Positions 24,909 to 31,649 of a stretch of 31,649 bases of DNA are shown piece by piece; the first letter of the stretch is position 1, and every line of letters starts with the position of its first letter. This DNA comes from JAPLKX01 sp035530195 (GTDB lineage Bacteria > Hydrogenedentota > Hydrogenedentia > Hydrogenedentales > SLHB01). Made by a program: the position numbers and the translations under genes. The notes below the pieces were generated by a model that did no database searches, had not been told where the DNA came from, and saw only the letters and a list, made by a program, of their open reading frames with translations. The stretch is from assembly GCA_035530195.1 (NCBI GenBank), contig DATKVG010000011.1, positions 1 to 31,649 on the forward strand. The letters run 5' to 3'.

Positions 24909-25017
24909 CTCGTGCTCTCCTGATCGCATCCTACCATTCGGCGCATGCTGCCATGCGCACATGTTACCACGCGGCACAGGCGCAAAGCAGGCGGGCTGCC
25001 TATCGTCCATCCGAAAC

Positions 25018-25047
25018 TTGACAAGGCTACCGCTTCCAACGTACGTT
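25018..25047 (+). promoter_or_regulatory. Weak candidate promoter of the aldolase gene
   Basis: TTGACA (25018-25023) is perfect, but the -10 candidate TACGTT (25042-25047) is poor at 18-bp spacing. The leader would be about 120 nt and would contain the hairpins below. Confidence 0.35.
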
Positions 25048-25072
25048 ATCTGTTTCTGGATTGTGCACCAAG

Positions 25073-25088
25073 GCGGCTAAGAAGCCGC
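25073..25088. repeat. Hairpin GCGGCT-AAGA-AGCCGC
   Basis: Six-bp stem with a four-base loop in the leader of the aldolase gene. It has the same loop style as the hairpins at 16001-16014 and 20663-20676. Confidence 0.55.
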
Positions 25089-25092
25089 ATTC

Positions 25093-25160
25093 AGAATCTG
25101 TGTTCGCGACCTTTAAGCGACATCTACGCGTCGTGCGCAGATGTCGCGAACAAAGATTCT
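25093..25160 (+). promoter_or_regulatory. Long leader hairpin ending at the aldolase Shine-Dalgarno
   Basis: The arm AGAATCTGTGTTCGCGAC (25093-25110) pairs at 17 of 18 positions with GTCGCGAACAAAGATTCT (25143-25160). The inner ACATCT (25120-25125) also pairs with AGATGT (25139-25144), with CGAC repeated in the left arm so the register could slip. The hairpin ends at 25160 and the ribosome binding site AAAGGAG starts at 25161, with the ATG at 25176. This geometry suggests control of initiation or RNA stability. Confidence 0.6.
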
Positions 25161-25175
25161 AAAGGAGACATAGTC

Positions 25176-26117
25176 ATGTACAGGCCTGAGATCAAGGTCA
25201 TTGACTGCACCTTCCGCGACGGCGGCCTCATGAATGAGTGGCGGTTTGAAAAGCAGATGGTGAAGGACACGTTCCACGCGCTCGCCCAGGCCGGGATCGA
25301 CTACGTCGAACTGGGCTACCGGGCCGACAAGAAACAGTTCAGTCCCAAGGATTTTGGCCCGTGGCGATTTTGCGATGAGGCCGACCTGCGGGAAGTCGCC
25401 TACGAATGCCCCACCAAGATTTCCGTCATGTGCGACGTCGGTCGGACGGATTACGATGCGTTTTTGCCGGCATCGGAGTCTATCGTGAAGTTGATCCGCG
25501 TGGCCACCTATGTGAAAGAAGTCGACAAGGCCATCCACCTCGCCAAACATGTCAAGAGCATGGGCTATGAAGTCAGCGTGAACATCATGGCCGTCTCGCA
25601 CGCCCTCGAACCGGACCTGGACGAGGCTTTGGACCAGTTGGCGGCGACCGATTTCGACGTCGTTTACATCGTCGACAGTTTCGGCTACCTCTATTCCGAG
25701 CAAATTCATTATCTGGCGGAAAAGTATCTGTCGCGGCTCCAGGGCAAGCAGGTCGGCATTCACTGCCACAACAACCAGCAACTGGCGTTTGCCAACACGA
25801 TTGAAGGCATCATCAAGGGCGTCAACTACCTTGACGGGTCGATCTACGGGATCGGGCGCGCCGCCGGCAATTGTCCGCTCGAGTTGCTGATCGGTTTTCT
25901 GAAAAACCCGAAGTTCGACGTCCGGCCCGTCCTGCTGTTGATCGAGAAATACTTCCTCCAACTCATTAAAGAGTTGCGGTGGGGCTATGAAATCCCCTAC
26001 GCCATTACGGGCATCTTGAACAAACATCCCCGCGCCGCCATGGCCTTCATGAAGGGCGTCCACGGAAACACATTCAGCGAGTTTTACGACGAACTCCTCA
26101 ACGTCGACGACATCTAA
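25176..26117 (+). CDS. HMGL-like aldolase catalytic domain protein
   Basis: 313-aa cytoplasmic TIM-barrel protein related to HMG-CoA lyase, homocitrate synthase and 4-hydroxy-2-oxovalerate aldolase (DmpG-type). Seen: IDCTFRDGGLMNEW (metal-binding Asp and the DxTxRDG motif, residues 8-16), VGIHCHNNQQLAFAN with His196 and His198 metal ligands, and YGIGRAAGNCPLELL for the Gly-rich turn. Divalent-metal-dependent aldol-type or Claisen chemistry is expected, but the substrate is not evident. The ATG at 25176 has AAAGGAGA 8 nt upstream. It is a lone plus-strand gene behind the large leader hairpin. It lacks the C-terminal dimerisation domain of the longer DmpG/LeuA enzymes. Confidence 0.85.
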   Translation: MYRPEIKVIDCTFRDGGLMNEWRFEKQMVKDTFHALAQAGIDYVELGYRADKKQFSPKDFGPWRFCDEADLREVAYECPTKISVMCDVGRTDYDAFLPASESIVKLIRVATYVKEVDKAIHLAKHVKSMGYEVSVNIMAVSHALEPDLDEALDQLAATDFDVVYIVDSFGYLYSEQIHYLAEKYLSRLQGKQVGIHCHNNQQLAFANTIEGIIKGVNYLDGSIYGIGRAAGNCPLELLIGFLKNPKFDVRPVLLLIEKYFLQLIKELRWGYEIPYAITGILNKHPRAAMAFMKGVHGNTFSEFYDELLNVDDI

Positions 26118-26166
26118 CAGTGCTGAACCAGGAAGCCTCTTTTTGACTCCTGTCACGAGGTTTCAA

Positions 26167-26216
26167 GTCCGTGTTCGTCCGTGTTCGTCCGTGTCAGTCC
26201 GTGTTCGTCCGTGTGC
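26167..26216. repeat. 10-bp tandem repeat GTCCGTGTTC, five units
   Basis: Units GTCCGTGTTC, GTCCGTGTTC, GTCCGTGTCA, GTCCGTGTTC and GTCCGTGTGC. The repeat overlaps the 3' end of the FlhB-like gene, encoding its SRTRTNTD tail, and its third unit supplies the stop TGA (26194-26196, minus). Related units lie at 11643-11682. Confidence 0.9.
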
Positions 26217-26496
26217 GAGAAACCATCCGCTGATCCAGCCGATACACAAACGCCAGCACTTCGGCCACGGCCCGGTACAGATCTTCCGGTATCGGCGAAT
26301 CCAGTTGCACTTTCGCCAGCAGCGCCACCATCTGCGCGTCTTCATGCACATGCACACCGTGTTCCCGAGCCACTTCGATGATCTTGTCGGCAAGCAGGCC
26401 AGAGCCTTTTGCCACAACCCGCGGTGCGGCGTCCTTCTGGGCATTGTACCGGAGGGCGACAGCGTGCCGGCGTTTTTCTTTTTTTTCGCCGCTCAT
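26194..26496 (-). CDS. FlhB C-terminal-domain-like protein (FhlB/YscU switch domain)
   Basis: 100-aa stand-alone protein matching the cytoplasmic domain of FlhB after its autocleavage site: RHAVALRYN, APRVVAKGSGLLADKIIEVA, REHGVHVHEDAQMVALLAKVQLDSPIP, EDLYRAVAEVLAFVYRL. Full FlhB has four membrane helices and an Asn-Pro-Thr-His cleavage motif. Neither is present: the equivalent site reads RRHAVALRY. It probably works with flagellar type III export specificity, as in FhlB proteins, though not by self-cleavage. The ATG (26494-26496) lies 5 bp past the fliK stop, with a weak purine site. The final eight residues come from the 10-bp repeat and the stop is in one repeat unit. Confidence 0.85.
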   Translation of the reverse strand: MSGEKKEKRRHAVALRYNAQKDAAPRVVAKGSGLLADKIIEVAREHGVHVHEDAQMVALLAKVQLDSPIPEDLYRAVAEVLAFVYRLDQRMVSRTRTNTD

Positions 26497-26501
26497 GGCG
26501 C

Positions 26502-27830
26502 CTATGCCTCCACGTCCAGCCCCGAGTACGGCCGCATGAGGTCGGCGAGCGCGCGCAGCCGGTCGCCATCCCACAGAACGGCATGTACGGCCGCCCGTGC
26601 ATAGCCCGCCTGCTTCAGCGCCGCTTCAAGCTCGCCGCCGGCTGCCCGGACCGCTTCGACGGCTTGCGGAGACCGCGCGCAGATGCGGCACGCGCACCGG
26701 TTGTCATGCAGCGAGATCGTAATCCAGAGGTCGCCGAGCCGGGCCGTCGAGAGGTCAATCGCAATCGTGGCGCTGCGAGAATCGATTTCGCGCCCGCCGC
26801 TCCCGCCGCCGGACATTATGTGAATGTACCCGCGCCGGAACGGGCCTTCCGCGGCGCACGGGATCTGCAGAAACAGGTAGGGCTGGTCGAGGCTGCGGAC
26901 GTTTTGCACGCCGGCCTCCGTCAGCCGCGCCGCGATCCTGTTCGCCAGGTTTTCAAACAGTTTCGACTGCCCGGACTCCCGGAGGAAAGACTGGAACGGC
27001 TCGTTTTTCCGCAGAACGTCGAGGAGCGCGCGGAGATCCCGGTCGAACAATTTTTGTAAGGCACCCGGTTCGTCTGAGGCCAGCGCGGCGGCAATACGGG
27101 CTTCCAGTGGCACCGCATCGTCGGCCGCCTGTGCCAACGCCGCCTCGAGTTCCGCGGGATTCTGCCCATCAAGCCCGCGTGCCGCCCCGTTGACAAGACC
27201 TGCCAGGCGCCGCGGGACAGCGCCTGCGGCAACTGCACGCGCAACCAGATCGGCCAGTGCCGCCCAGTCATCGCCAAGCAAGGCGGTTGCGGCAATCGGC
27301 GCGAAAAACGCTCGGATGGCGGCTTCGGTGCGGGGTAGCGAGGAGGGGAGGATCTCGGCGGCCACCTCCGGGTTTGCGCCTATGCCGGCCGCATCGAGGG
27401 CGGCGGCCACCATCTGGAGCAGCGCCGCCAAGTCGGGTTTTGGCTCGGGCGGCGCTTGTCCGGCCTGCGCTTGTGCAACCTGCCCCTGCGCCACCTGCGC
27501 TGGAACGGCCTGCGTTGGATCAGGCGGCCCCTGCGTCCCCGCAGACGGCCCCTGCGTCCCCGCAGACGGTTGCGGCAGACCCGCGGGGGCGTCTGCCGGC
27601 CGTACCAGCAGTTGCAGCCCTTGCGGCGTCTCTCGCACCTCGAGCAGCACCGGTTGCCGCGGTTGAAACGGCGCCGAATCCGGCAGCGGCACGCGGAGTG
27701 AACCCGAAACGACCGACAGCCGGCCCGGCGCGCCCTCGACGGTTGCATGCAGTACGGTTCCGGCGCGCAACGGCGGCGCATGCTCCGGCTGAATGCTTCT
27801 CGTCACCATGTCCAGCAGGACCGCGTACAT
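26502..27830 (-). CDS. fliK: Flagellar hook-length control protein FliK-like
   Basis: 442-aa protein with the family plan of a low-complexity middle and a conserved C-terminal domain. Residues 85-130 are Gln/Pro/Ala-rich with a duplicated PSAGTQG, and the middle is Ala-rich helix. The C-terminus RLGDLWITISLHDNRCACRICA, AVHAVLWDGDRLRALADLM fits the FliK C-terminal fold that interacts with FlhB to switch export. Two Cys in CACRICA are unusual. The ATG at 27828-27830 has GGAGA 8 nt upstream. It follows DUF6115 after a 412-bp gap filled by repeats, so it may need its own promoter (a weak TACACT -10 is near 27850). Confidence 0.85.
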   Translation of the reverse strand: MYAVLLDMVTRSIQPEHAPPLRAGTVLHATVEGAPGRLSVVSGSLRVPLPDSAPFQPRQPVLLEVRETPQGLQLLVRPADAPAGLPQPSAGTQGPSAGTQGPPDPTQAVPAQVAQGQVAQAQAGQAPPEPKPDLAALLQMVAAALDAAGIGANPEVAAEILPSSLPRTEAAIRAFFAPIAATALLGDDWAALADLVARAVAAGAVPRRLAGLVNGAARGLDGQNPAELEAALAQAADDAVPLEARIAAALASDEPGALQKLFDRDLRALLDVLRKNEPFQSFLRESGQSKLFENLANRIAARLTEAGVQNVRSLDQPYLFLQIPCAAEGPFRRGYIHIMSGGGSGGREIDSRSATIAIDLSTARLGDLWITISLHDNRCACRICARSPQAVEAVRAAGGELEAALKQAGYARAAVHAVLWDGDRLRALADLMRPYSGLDVEA

Positions 27831-27966
27831 CGGGGTGTCTCCAAGGGCAGTGTAGCGCGTCCGGCAGGTTTTACGCCAGAGAAAGTAGGCGCCGGCTTCT
27901 CAGCCGCCGCCTTCCAGCCCGCGCCGTCCAGCCGGCGCCGTCCAGCCCGCAAACGCCCGAAAAAAA

Positions 27967-28240
27967 GGGACACCCCCGAATGGCGCTAACTTAAGCAAGT
28001 TAACCGTGTTCTCCTCAAAGCTCGAACTTGTTGCTAAAGCAGTCTTGAAGTCACGCTAAAGCGCGCTTTCGAAAAGGGTTAAGCTACGACCACCCCGTCT
28101 AAAGACGGGTGCAAAGAGGAGCCTGCTAAAGCAGGCTAAAACGTGCTGCGCAAGTGCGTGCTACCTTGAAGTTAGCGCCATTCGGGACACCCCCTACAAC
28201 GCGCGCTATGAAGCGCGGCAGGGGGCGTCCCAACATAGGC
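27967..28240. repeat. Composite inverted-repeat element inside the flagellar operon
   Basis: 18-bp arms CCCGAATGGCGCTAACTT (27975-27992) and AAGTTAGCGCCATTCGGG (28169-28186) are perfect inverted repeats. They enclose about 176 bp that carries the small stems CCGTC-TAAA-GACGG and GCCTGC-TAAA-GCAGGC. GGGACACCCCC occurs in direct orientation at both ends (27967-27977, 28184-28194). The right copy forms a further palindrome with AGGGGGCGTCCC of the 38-bp repeat copy B (28203-28240), which ends next to the DUF6115 gene stop. No open frame is inside, so it is MITE-like in form. 27831-27966 shows only repeated GCCGTCCAGCC-type text. Confidence 0.75.
28203..28240. repeat. 38-bp dispersed repeat, copy B, adjacent to a gene end
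   Basis: 34 of 38 positions match copy A (20663-20700). Stem CGCGCT-ATGA-AGCGCG. It ends 2 bp from the TAA of the DUF6115-like gene (28243-28245). Confidence 0.8.
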
Positions 28241-28242
28241 GG

Positions 28243-29025
28243 TTACTTGTCGCGCAGGCTGAGCATGAGGCGGATCTCGCCTTTTCCCAGCCCCAACTCC
28301 TGCGAGATTGCAGAAATGCTCATCCCGGCGTCGTGGTACTTATAGACGCGCGACCGAAGGGCCGCGGTGCCGTTGGACGGGGCGGTCGGCGCCTGGTCAT
28401 CTGACCCGGCCGGTTGCGATGCGGGCTCGCCTGCTTCCGGTTCAACGGGCGCGCTGAATGGCGCCAACGGCTCGCCCATGTTGAGCAGCGCGTTGCGCGC
28501 CTCGCGGGACGGTGCGGGATTGGACGCGGCCCGATCGAGCGCGGCCTCGGCAGGGACATCTTCCGTGGCCTCCGCATCGGGCAGTTGGACGCGCCAGTTG
28601 TCGATGAGGTCGGCTGCCTCGGGCGCGGCTATGGCCCTGAGCGCGGGCAGATCGTCTTCCCCGGTTTCTTCCGCCGTGATTTCCCGCTTCGGAAGGGAGT
28701 GTTCCAACTGGGTTTTCAGCGCCTTCTGCATTTGCATCAGTTGCTCGTAACCCCCCAGCACCTGCCTGACCGCCTCGCGCACCGCCTCGACTTTCGCGTC
28801 GAGGCTGTGATTGAAATCCCGCGCGAGCATTTTCTGTTCGCGCACGAGCCCGCGCATGGTTTGAAACAGGATGGATAGTTCGGCCATGTTTTGAAGCGGA
28901 TTGGGGTTAACCGGTCGCCGCGCGCCTTCTTTGAGGCGACCATACAGCCAGAAAAGCAAACCAAATGTCACGCAGACGGCGGTTGCTCCGGCAACCAGCA
29001 GTGCGTCGTACATCAACCCGGCCAT
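28243..29025 (-). CDS. DUF6115-like membrane-anchored coiled-coil protein with C-terminal HTH-like domain
   Basis: 260-aa protein. One N-terminal helix (DALLVAGATAVCVTFGLLFWLYG), then a coiled-coil region to about 110 (ELSILFQTMRGLVREQKMLARDF, VEAVREAVRQVLGGYEQL), a Pro/Ala/Glu-rich linker, and a C-terminal segment VYKYHDAGMSISAISQELGLGKGEIRLMLSL. The last is the DUF6115-type helix-turn-helix-like end found in flagellar operons. The ATG (29023-29025) has GAGGAGA 7 nt upstream. Its place in the flagellar operon between fliA and fliK supports a role there, but the function is not known. Confidence 0.7.
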   Translation of the reverse strand: MAGLMYDALLVAGATAVCVTFGLLFWLYGRLKEGARRPVNPNPLQNMAELSILFQTMRGLVREQKMLARDFNHSLDAKVEAVREAVRQVLGGYEQLMQMQKALKTQLEHSLPKREITAEETGEDDLPALRAIAAPEAADLIDNWRVQLPDAEATEDVPAEAALDRAASNPAPSREARNALLNMGEPLAPFSAPVEPEAGEPASQPAGSDDQAPTAPSNGTAALRSRVYKYHDAGMSISAISQELGLGKGEIRLMLSLRDK

Positions 29026-29086
29026 CAACACTCTCCTCGGGCGCAACCCCACCCAGGATTTTCAAGCGCGCCCATTTTGCATGTTC

Positions 29087-29404
29087 TCAGACCGTTACGT
29101 CAAGCGAATGGGTTTCATCGGACGGCGGCGGAGTTTGTTCGTCGGGGGGACTTTCCGGGCTTGGTTTTTCCCCGCGCTTCCGCCGCCGCCGAACGTACGG
29201 GTTCTTGCGTTTGAGTTCAGGCTCCACTTCGCCGCTTTTGGCCTCGGCCTTTTGGACTTGCGTCTCCGCGAGGGCGCGCTGTTCCTCGATTTCCTGGGCG
29301 AGCCGCTGCTGGGCGTTCATGGCGAGCCGGTCGGCGATCTGCTGCGCCCGTTCGACGGCGGCAACGCGGGACAGTTCGGTTTGAAAATCGATTGGCTGAG
29401 GCAC
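29087..29404 (-). CDS. Small flagellar-operon coiled-coil protein, unknown function
   Basis: 105-aa protein starting PQPIDFQTELSRVAAVERAQ after GTG. Residues 10-60 are a Gln/Glu/Ala-rich coiled coil (QQIADRLAMNAQQRLAQEIEEQ is longer than quoted), then an Arg/Lys stretch YVRRRRKRG and a Pro-rich tail. GTG (29402-29404) has GGGAGG 5 nt upstream; an in-frame TTG 21 nt earlier abuts its purine run and is less likely. Lies 46 bp past fliA and 61 bp before the next gene, so it is cotranscribed. Plausibly an export or basal-body accessory, but no family is recognised. Confidence 0.65.
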   Translation of the reverse strand: MPQPIDFQTELSRVAAVERAQQIADRLAMNAQQRLAQEIEEQRALAETQVQKAEAKSGEVEPELKRKNPYVRRRRKRGEKPSPESPPDEQTPPPSDETHSLDVTV

Positions 29405-29450
29405 CAGCGCCTCCCGCGGGGGCAACCTTCCCCCGCCCGGCCCAACGGGC

Positions 29451-30209
29451 CTAGATGCTGCCTTGCATCACTTTTCGAAGTTGTTTCATAGCGGCGCTGT
29501 GTATCTGGCAGATGCGCGACTCCGAGACCTCGAGCACAACGCCGATTTCTTTAAGCGTCAACTCCTCGTAGTAGTACAAGTTTAACACTTTCTGCTGCTG
29601 ATCGGGCAATTGAAAAATCGCCTGGACCAGCCATTCCTGCCGTTCCCGCTGCTGTGCGGCCTGTTCGGGGTTCTGCGCCCCGGCGTTGCCGGTCACCTCG
29701 ATTTTGCGCACTTCCGCGGAGTCTTCCGCGGGGATATAGTCGTCCAGCGACAAGATCTGGGCGGTCTGTACCTGGGCGCACGTTTCCTCGACCAGCTCGG
29801 GCGCCACCTCGAGTTCGGCGGCGACATCTTCGGTGGTGGGTTCGCACGTATTCAGATGCCGCAATTTCTCGCGTGCGCTCCCGATCCGGCGCGCGAGAGA
29901 CCGCAAGGATCTCGGCGCCCAATCGAGCGATCGGATTTGGTCGATAATGGCGCCGCGCACCCTTATCGAGGCGTAGGTGGTGAACTTGACGTCCTGTCGG
30001 TGGTCGAACTTTTCGACCGCATCCAGCAAGCCCAGCATGCCCCACCCGATCAGGTCGTCCATCTCGACTGTGGGGGGGACATGAATGGCCATTCGGCCCG
30101 CAATGTATTTGACGATCCGGACGTGGCGGATGATCAAAGCTTCTCGGGCGGCCTGATCGTCTTTTTCCTTAAAGCGAATCCAGAGTTGTTTTTCTTCGGC
30201 TACGTTCAA
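29451..30209 (-). CDS. fliA: Flagellar sigma factor (sigma-28, FliA/WhiG family)
   Basis: 252-aa RNA polymerase sigma factor. Region 2 is visible as MDDLIGWGMLGLLDAVEKFD and KFTTYASIRVRGAIIDQIRSLDW, region 3 as SLARRIGSAREKLRHL with TTEDVAAELEV, and region 4 as QAIFQLPDQQQKVLNLYYYE with an HTH LKEIGVVLEVSESRICQIHSA. RSLDWAPRSLR is a hallmark of the FliA group. It directs late flagellar and chemotaxis genes. The start is TTG at 30207-30209, whose TTGA overlaps the fliN-like stop (30206-30208), so it is coupled to that gene. Its position within a basal-body operon, ahead of fliK, is less usual. Confidence 0.94.
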   Translation of the reverse strand: MNVAEEKQLWIRFKEKDDQAAREALIIRHVRIVKYIAGRMAIHVPPTVEMDDLIGWGMLGLLDAVEKFDHRQDVKFTTYASIRVRGAIIDQIRSLDWAPRSLRSLARRIGSAREKLRHLNTCEPTTEDVAAELEVAPELVEETCAQVQTAQILSLDDYIPAEDSAEVRKIEVTGNAGAQNPEQAAQQRERQEWLVQAIFQLPDQQQKVLNLYYYEELTLKEIGVVLEVSESRICQIHSAAMKQLRKVMQGSI

Positions 30210-31144
30210 TGCATGCTCTCGATCCGCTCCTTCGCGCTGATGATTTCGGTGATCCGAAGGCCGAATTTTTCATCCACTACGACGACATCGCCGCGGGCTA
30301 TCAGCTTGTTGTTTACGAGCAGTTCAACGGGTTCGTCGACAAGCCGGCCCACGTCGATAATCGATCCCGGCCCAAGCGCCAGGATATCCCCGATCGCCAT
30401 CTCGACCCGGCCCAGCCGGGCCGTCGCCACGAGCCGGATGTCCAGCACCATGTCGATGTTCGAGGGGGTGCGGGCGAGTTGCGCGGAAACCGCCGCGCCG
30501 TTTCCATTGGGCTGTGCAGGCGATGCCGCCGGCTTGTCGAAATTGCCCAAGATATCGCTGACCTCCGCCTCGGACAGGGCCGGATCCGGCGAGATAGGCG
30601 CGTCGGGAGGCGCCAGTTGTTCGAGCTCGGGTCCAATTAAGAGGCAGGCGGCGCTTTGGAGATCCCCGGCCGAATAGGTGAAACTCACGGCTTTGGGCGG
30701 GTTCACAAAAAAGGCCAGCAGGTCCCCCGCCATCTCGGGCGTGGCGAGCTCGGCCAAAACCGCCTCGGGCTGCTCGGGCGTCAGCCCCGCCTTTTCCATG
30801 AGGTTGGTGATGCCGGCCCCGAGGCATGGGGCGGCAATTTCCCGCATTACGGCCAGGACCGCCTGGTCATCGGCCGACGCCGCAGTTTTTTCCTTGCCAT
30901 CAATGAGCGCCGCCAACCGGGCTGCATCGGCTACCGAGAACAACAACGCGACGGCTCCGCCGCTCTTTACGCGTGCGCGAACCATCAGCGGATACCGCGG
31001 CAGGGCTGATGCGAGAAACGCAGGATCGGCCGCGGCAGCCGGATCGAGTCTAAATGAGAATGTCCTGCTGGTCATGGCGTCGAGTACGTCGAAAACGCCC
31101 TTCAGGAAACCTTCCGCCGTGAGGGCCGTTACGTTAGCGCTCAT
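30206..31144 (-). CDS. fliN: Flagellar switch protein FliN/FliY-like with CheC-like N-terminal half
   Basis: 312-aa motor-switch component. The C-terminal SpoA/FliN domain (residues about 225-310) is clear: IDMVLDIRLVATARLGRVEMA, LGPGSIIDVGRLVDEPVELLVNNKLIARGDVVVVDEKFGLRITEI. The N-terminal 200 residues resemble the CheC/FliY phosphatase fold (VMREIAAPCLGAGITNLMEKAG), but only Glu102 of the E-x2-N pair remains; the Asn position is Ala105. So it looks like FliY with a degenerate catalytic site. The ATG (31142-31144) has GAAAGG 7 nt upstream. It lies 10 bp past fliM and overlaps fliA. Confidence 0.88.
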   Translation of the reverse strand: MSANVTALTAEGFLKGVFDVLDAMTSRTFSFRLDPAAAADPAFLASALPRYPLMVRARVKSGGAVALLFSVADAARLAALIDGKEKTAASADDQAVLAVMREIAAPCLGAGITNLMEKAGLTPEQPEAVLAELATPEMAGDLLAFFVNPPKAVSFTYSAGDLQSAACLLIGPELEQLAPPDAPISPDPALSEAEVSDILGNFDKPAASPAQPNGNGAAVSAQLARTPSNIDMVLDIRLVATARLGRVEMAIGDILALGPGSIIDVGRLVDEPVELLVNNKLIARGDVVVVDEKFGLRITEIISAKERIESMH

Positions 31145-31154
31145 GCCAGGCCTT

Positions 31155-31649
31155 TCAGTTCCGGATCACACCGGTGAGTTGAACTGCGCTTTGCTCCCCT
31201 TTTCGTCCAGGCTGTGCCAGTAACCGGCTGATGCCGCCGACTTCGACGGTGATGGGCTCGTTGGGGCTTGTATCGAGTTGAACAATGTCGCCCACCTGCA
31301 GGCGCGCAACCTCGTCCAGCGGGAGTACCGCCTGGCCAAGGATGGCATCGACGGGCAGGGATGCCTTGGTGAGTGTCTGCCCGATGACGGCGCGTGTAAG
31401 TTCGGCGGTTTTTGCCGACATCTTCCGCATGTAGTGGGTCTGCTGGGAGATCTGGTCGAGTATCGGATTGAGCAGCAACAGCGGCATACACATGTTCATT
31501 GATCCGACCGCCTCGCCGATGTGGAGCTCGTACCCGACCAAAACCACCATTTCGCTGCCGGCAACAATCTGGACGATGAGCGGGTCGCTCTCAATCGTGA
31601 CAATACTCAGCCGGAACTCGATCAACTGGTCCCACGACCGCTTCAGGCT
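31155..31649 (-). CDS. fliM: Flagellar motor switch protein FliM, C-terminal part (5' end outside window)
   Basis: 164 residues to the stop: SLKRSWDQLIEFRLSIVTIE at the window edge, IVAGSEMVVLVGYELHIGEAVGSMNMCMPLLLLNPI (FliM middle domain), and a C-terminal SpoA-like domain VDAILGQAVLPLDEVARLQVGDIVQLDTSPNEPITVEVGG. FliM joins the rotor to CheY-phosphate and to FliN. The middle-domain hallmarks ES/E-x-P and GE-x3-G-MN are present. The start and the N-terminal CheY-binding region are not in the window. First gene of the visible flagellar run. Confidence 0.93.
   Translation of the reverse strand, partial: SLKRSWDQLIEFRLSIVTIESDPLIVQIVAGSEMVVLVGYELHIGEAVGSMNMCMPLLLLNPILDQISQQTHYMRKMSAKTAELTRAVIGQTLTKASLPVDAILGQAVLPLDEVARLQVGDIVQLDTSPNEPITVEVGGISRLLAQPGRKGEQSAVQLTGVIRN

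Noticed and set aside
26167..26216. CRISPR array
   Set aside because: Units are 10 bp with no spacers, so this is a simple tandem repeat.
26163..26444. 93-codon minus-strand open frame through the 10-bp repeat
   Set aside because: Shadow of the FlhB-like gene in another frame; the correct frame starts with MSGEKKEK.
1..31649. tRNA, rRNA or insertion sequence
   Set aside because: No cloverleaf-like sequence, rRNA signature or transposase motif was noticed by eye in either strand; a tRNAscan or IS search would confirm.

Overview
The window is GC-rich bacterial chromosome with mostly minus-strand genes. Several traits recall Hydrogenedentota or related Planctomycetes-type genomes: a lipoprotein with a Gly-Glu repeat spacer, a Tat-exported Gfo/Idh/MocA oxidoreductase beside sugar isomerases, many small dispersed hairpin repeats, and a C-terminal LPVAG-helix-Arg sorting tail. 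The assignment is an inference from style; there is no rRNA or other decisive marker.

Layout. 1-5700 is sugar metabolism: an edge-truncated GH4 glycosidase, a DUF433/DUF5615 toxin-antitoxin-like pair, and a three-gene operon (phosphomannose-isomerase-like cupin, xylose-isomerase-like TIM barrel, Gfo/Idh/MocA oxidoreductase) behind a good sigma-70-type promoter. 5851-6168 holds two unrecognised acidic hydrophobic micropeptide genes of 30 and 36 codons, each with a strong ribosome binding site, separated by an intrinsic terminator. 6324-7823 is an M32 carboxypeptidase, followed by a palindromic repeat that encloses its terminator. 8060-15779 holds envelope and secreted proteins: a Tat-signal Gfo/Idh/MocA protein, a papain-like protease with a sorting tail, a DUF4382/DUF5666 lipoprotein, and a large secreted GH42-like protein.

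16142-24908 holds housekeeping and signalling genes: L-glutamate gamma-semialdehyde dehydrogenase (pruA), mutS, a TPR/zinc-ribbon membrane protein with a small membrane partner, a GAF histidine kinase, and a glutaminyl-cyclase-like M28 protein. 25176-26117 is a plus-strand HMGL-like aldolase with a long hairpin just before its Shine-Dalgarno.

26194-31649 is a flagellar operon on the minus strand, in transcription order fliM (edge-truncated), fliN/fliY-like, fliA (sigma-28), two small structural or regulatory genes, fliK, and a stand-alone FlhB C-terminal-domain protein. A roughly 270-bp composite of inverted repeats sits inside this operon between the DUF6115-like gene and fliK.

The most unusual content is the two micropeptides and the family of short dispersed repeats. 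One 38-bp repeat lies 1-2 bp past the stop codon of two unrelated genes, and a 20-bp tandem repeat carries three -10-like boxes at the mutS start. No tRNA, rRNA, CRISPR array, intact insertion sequence or prophage was seen.
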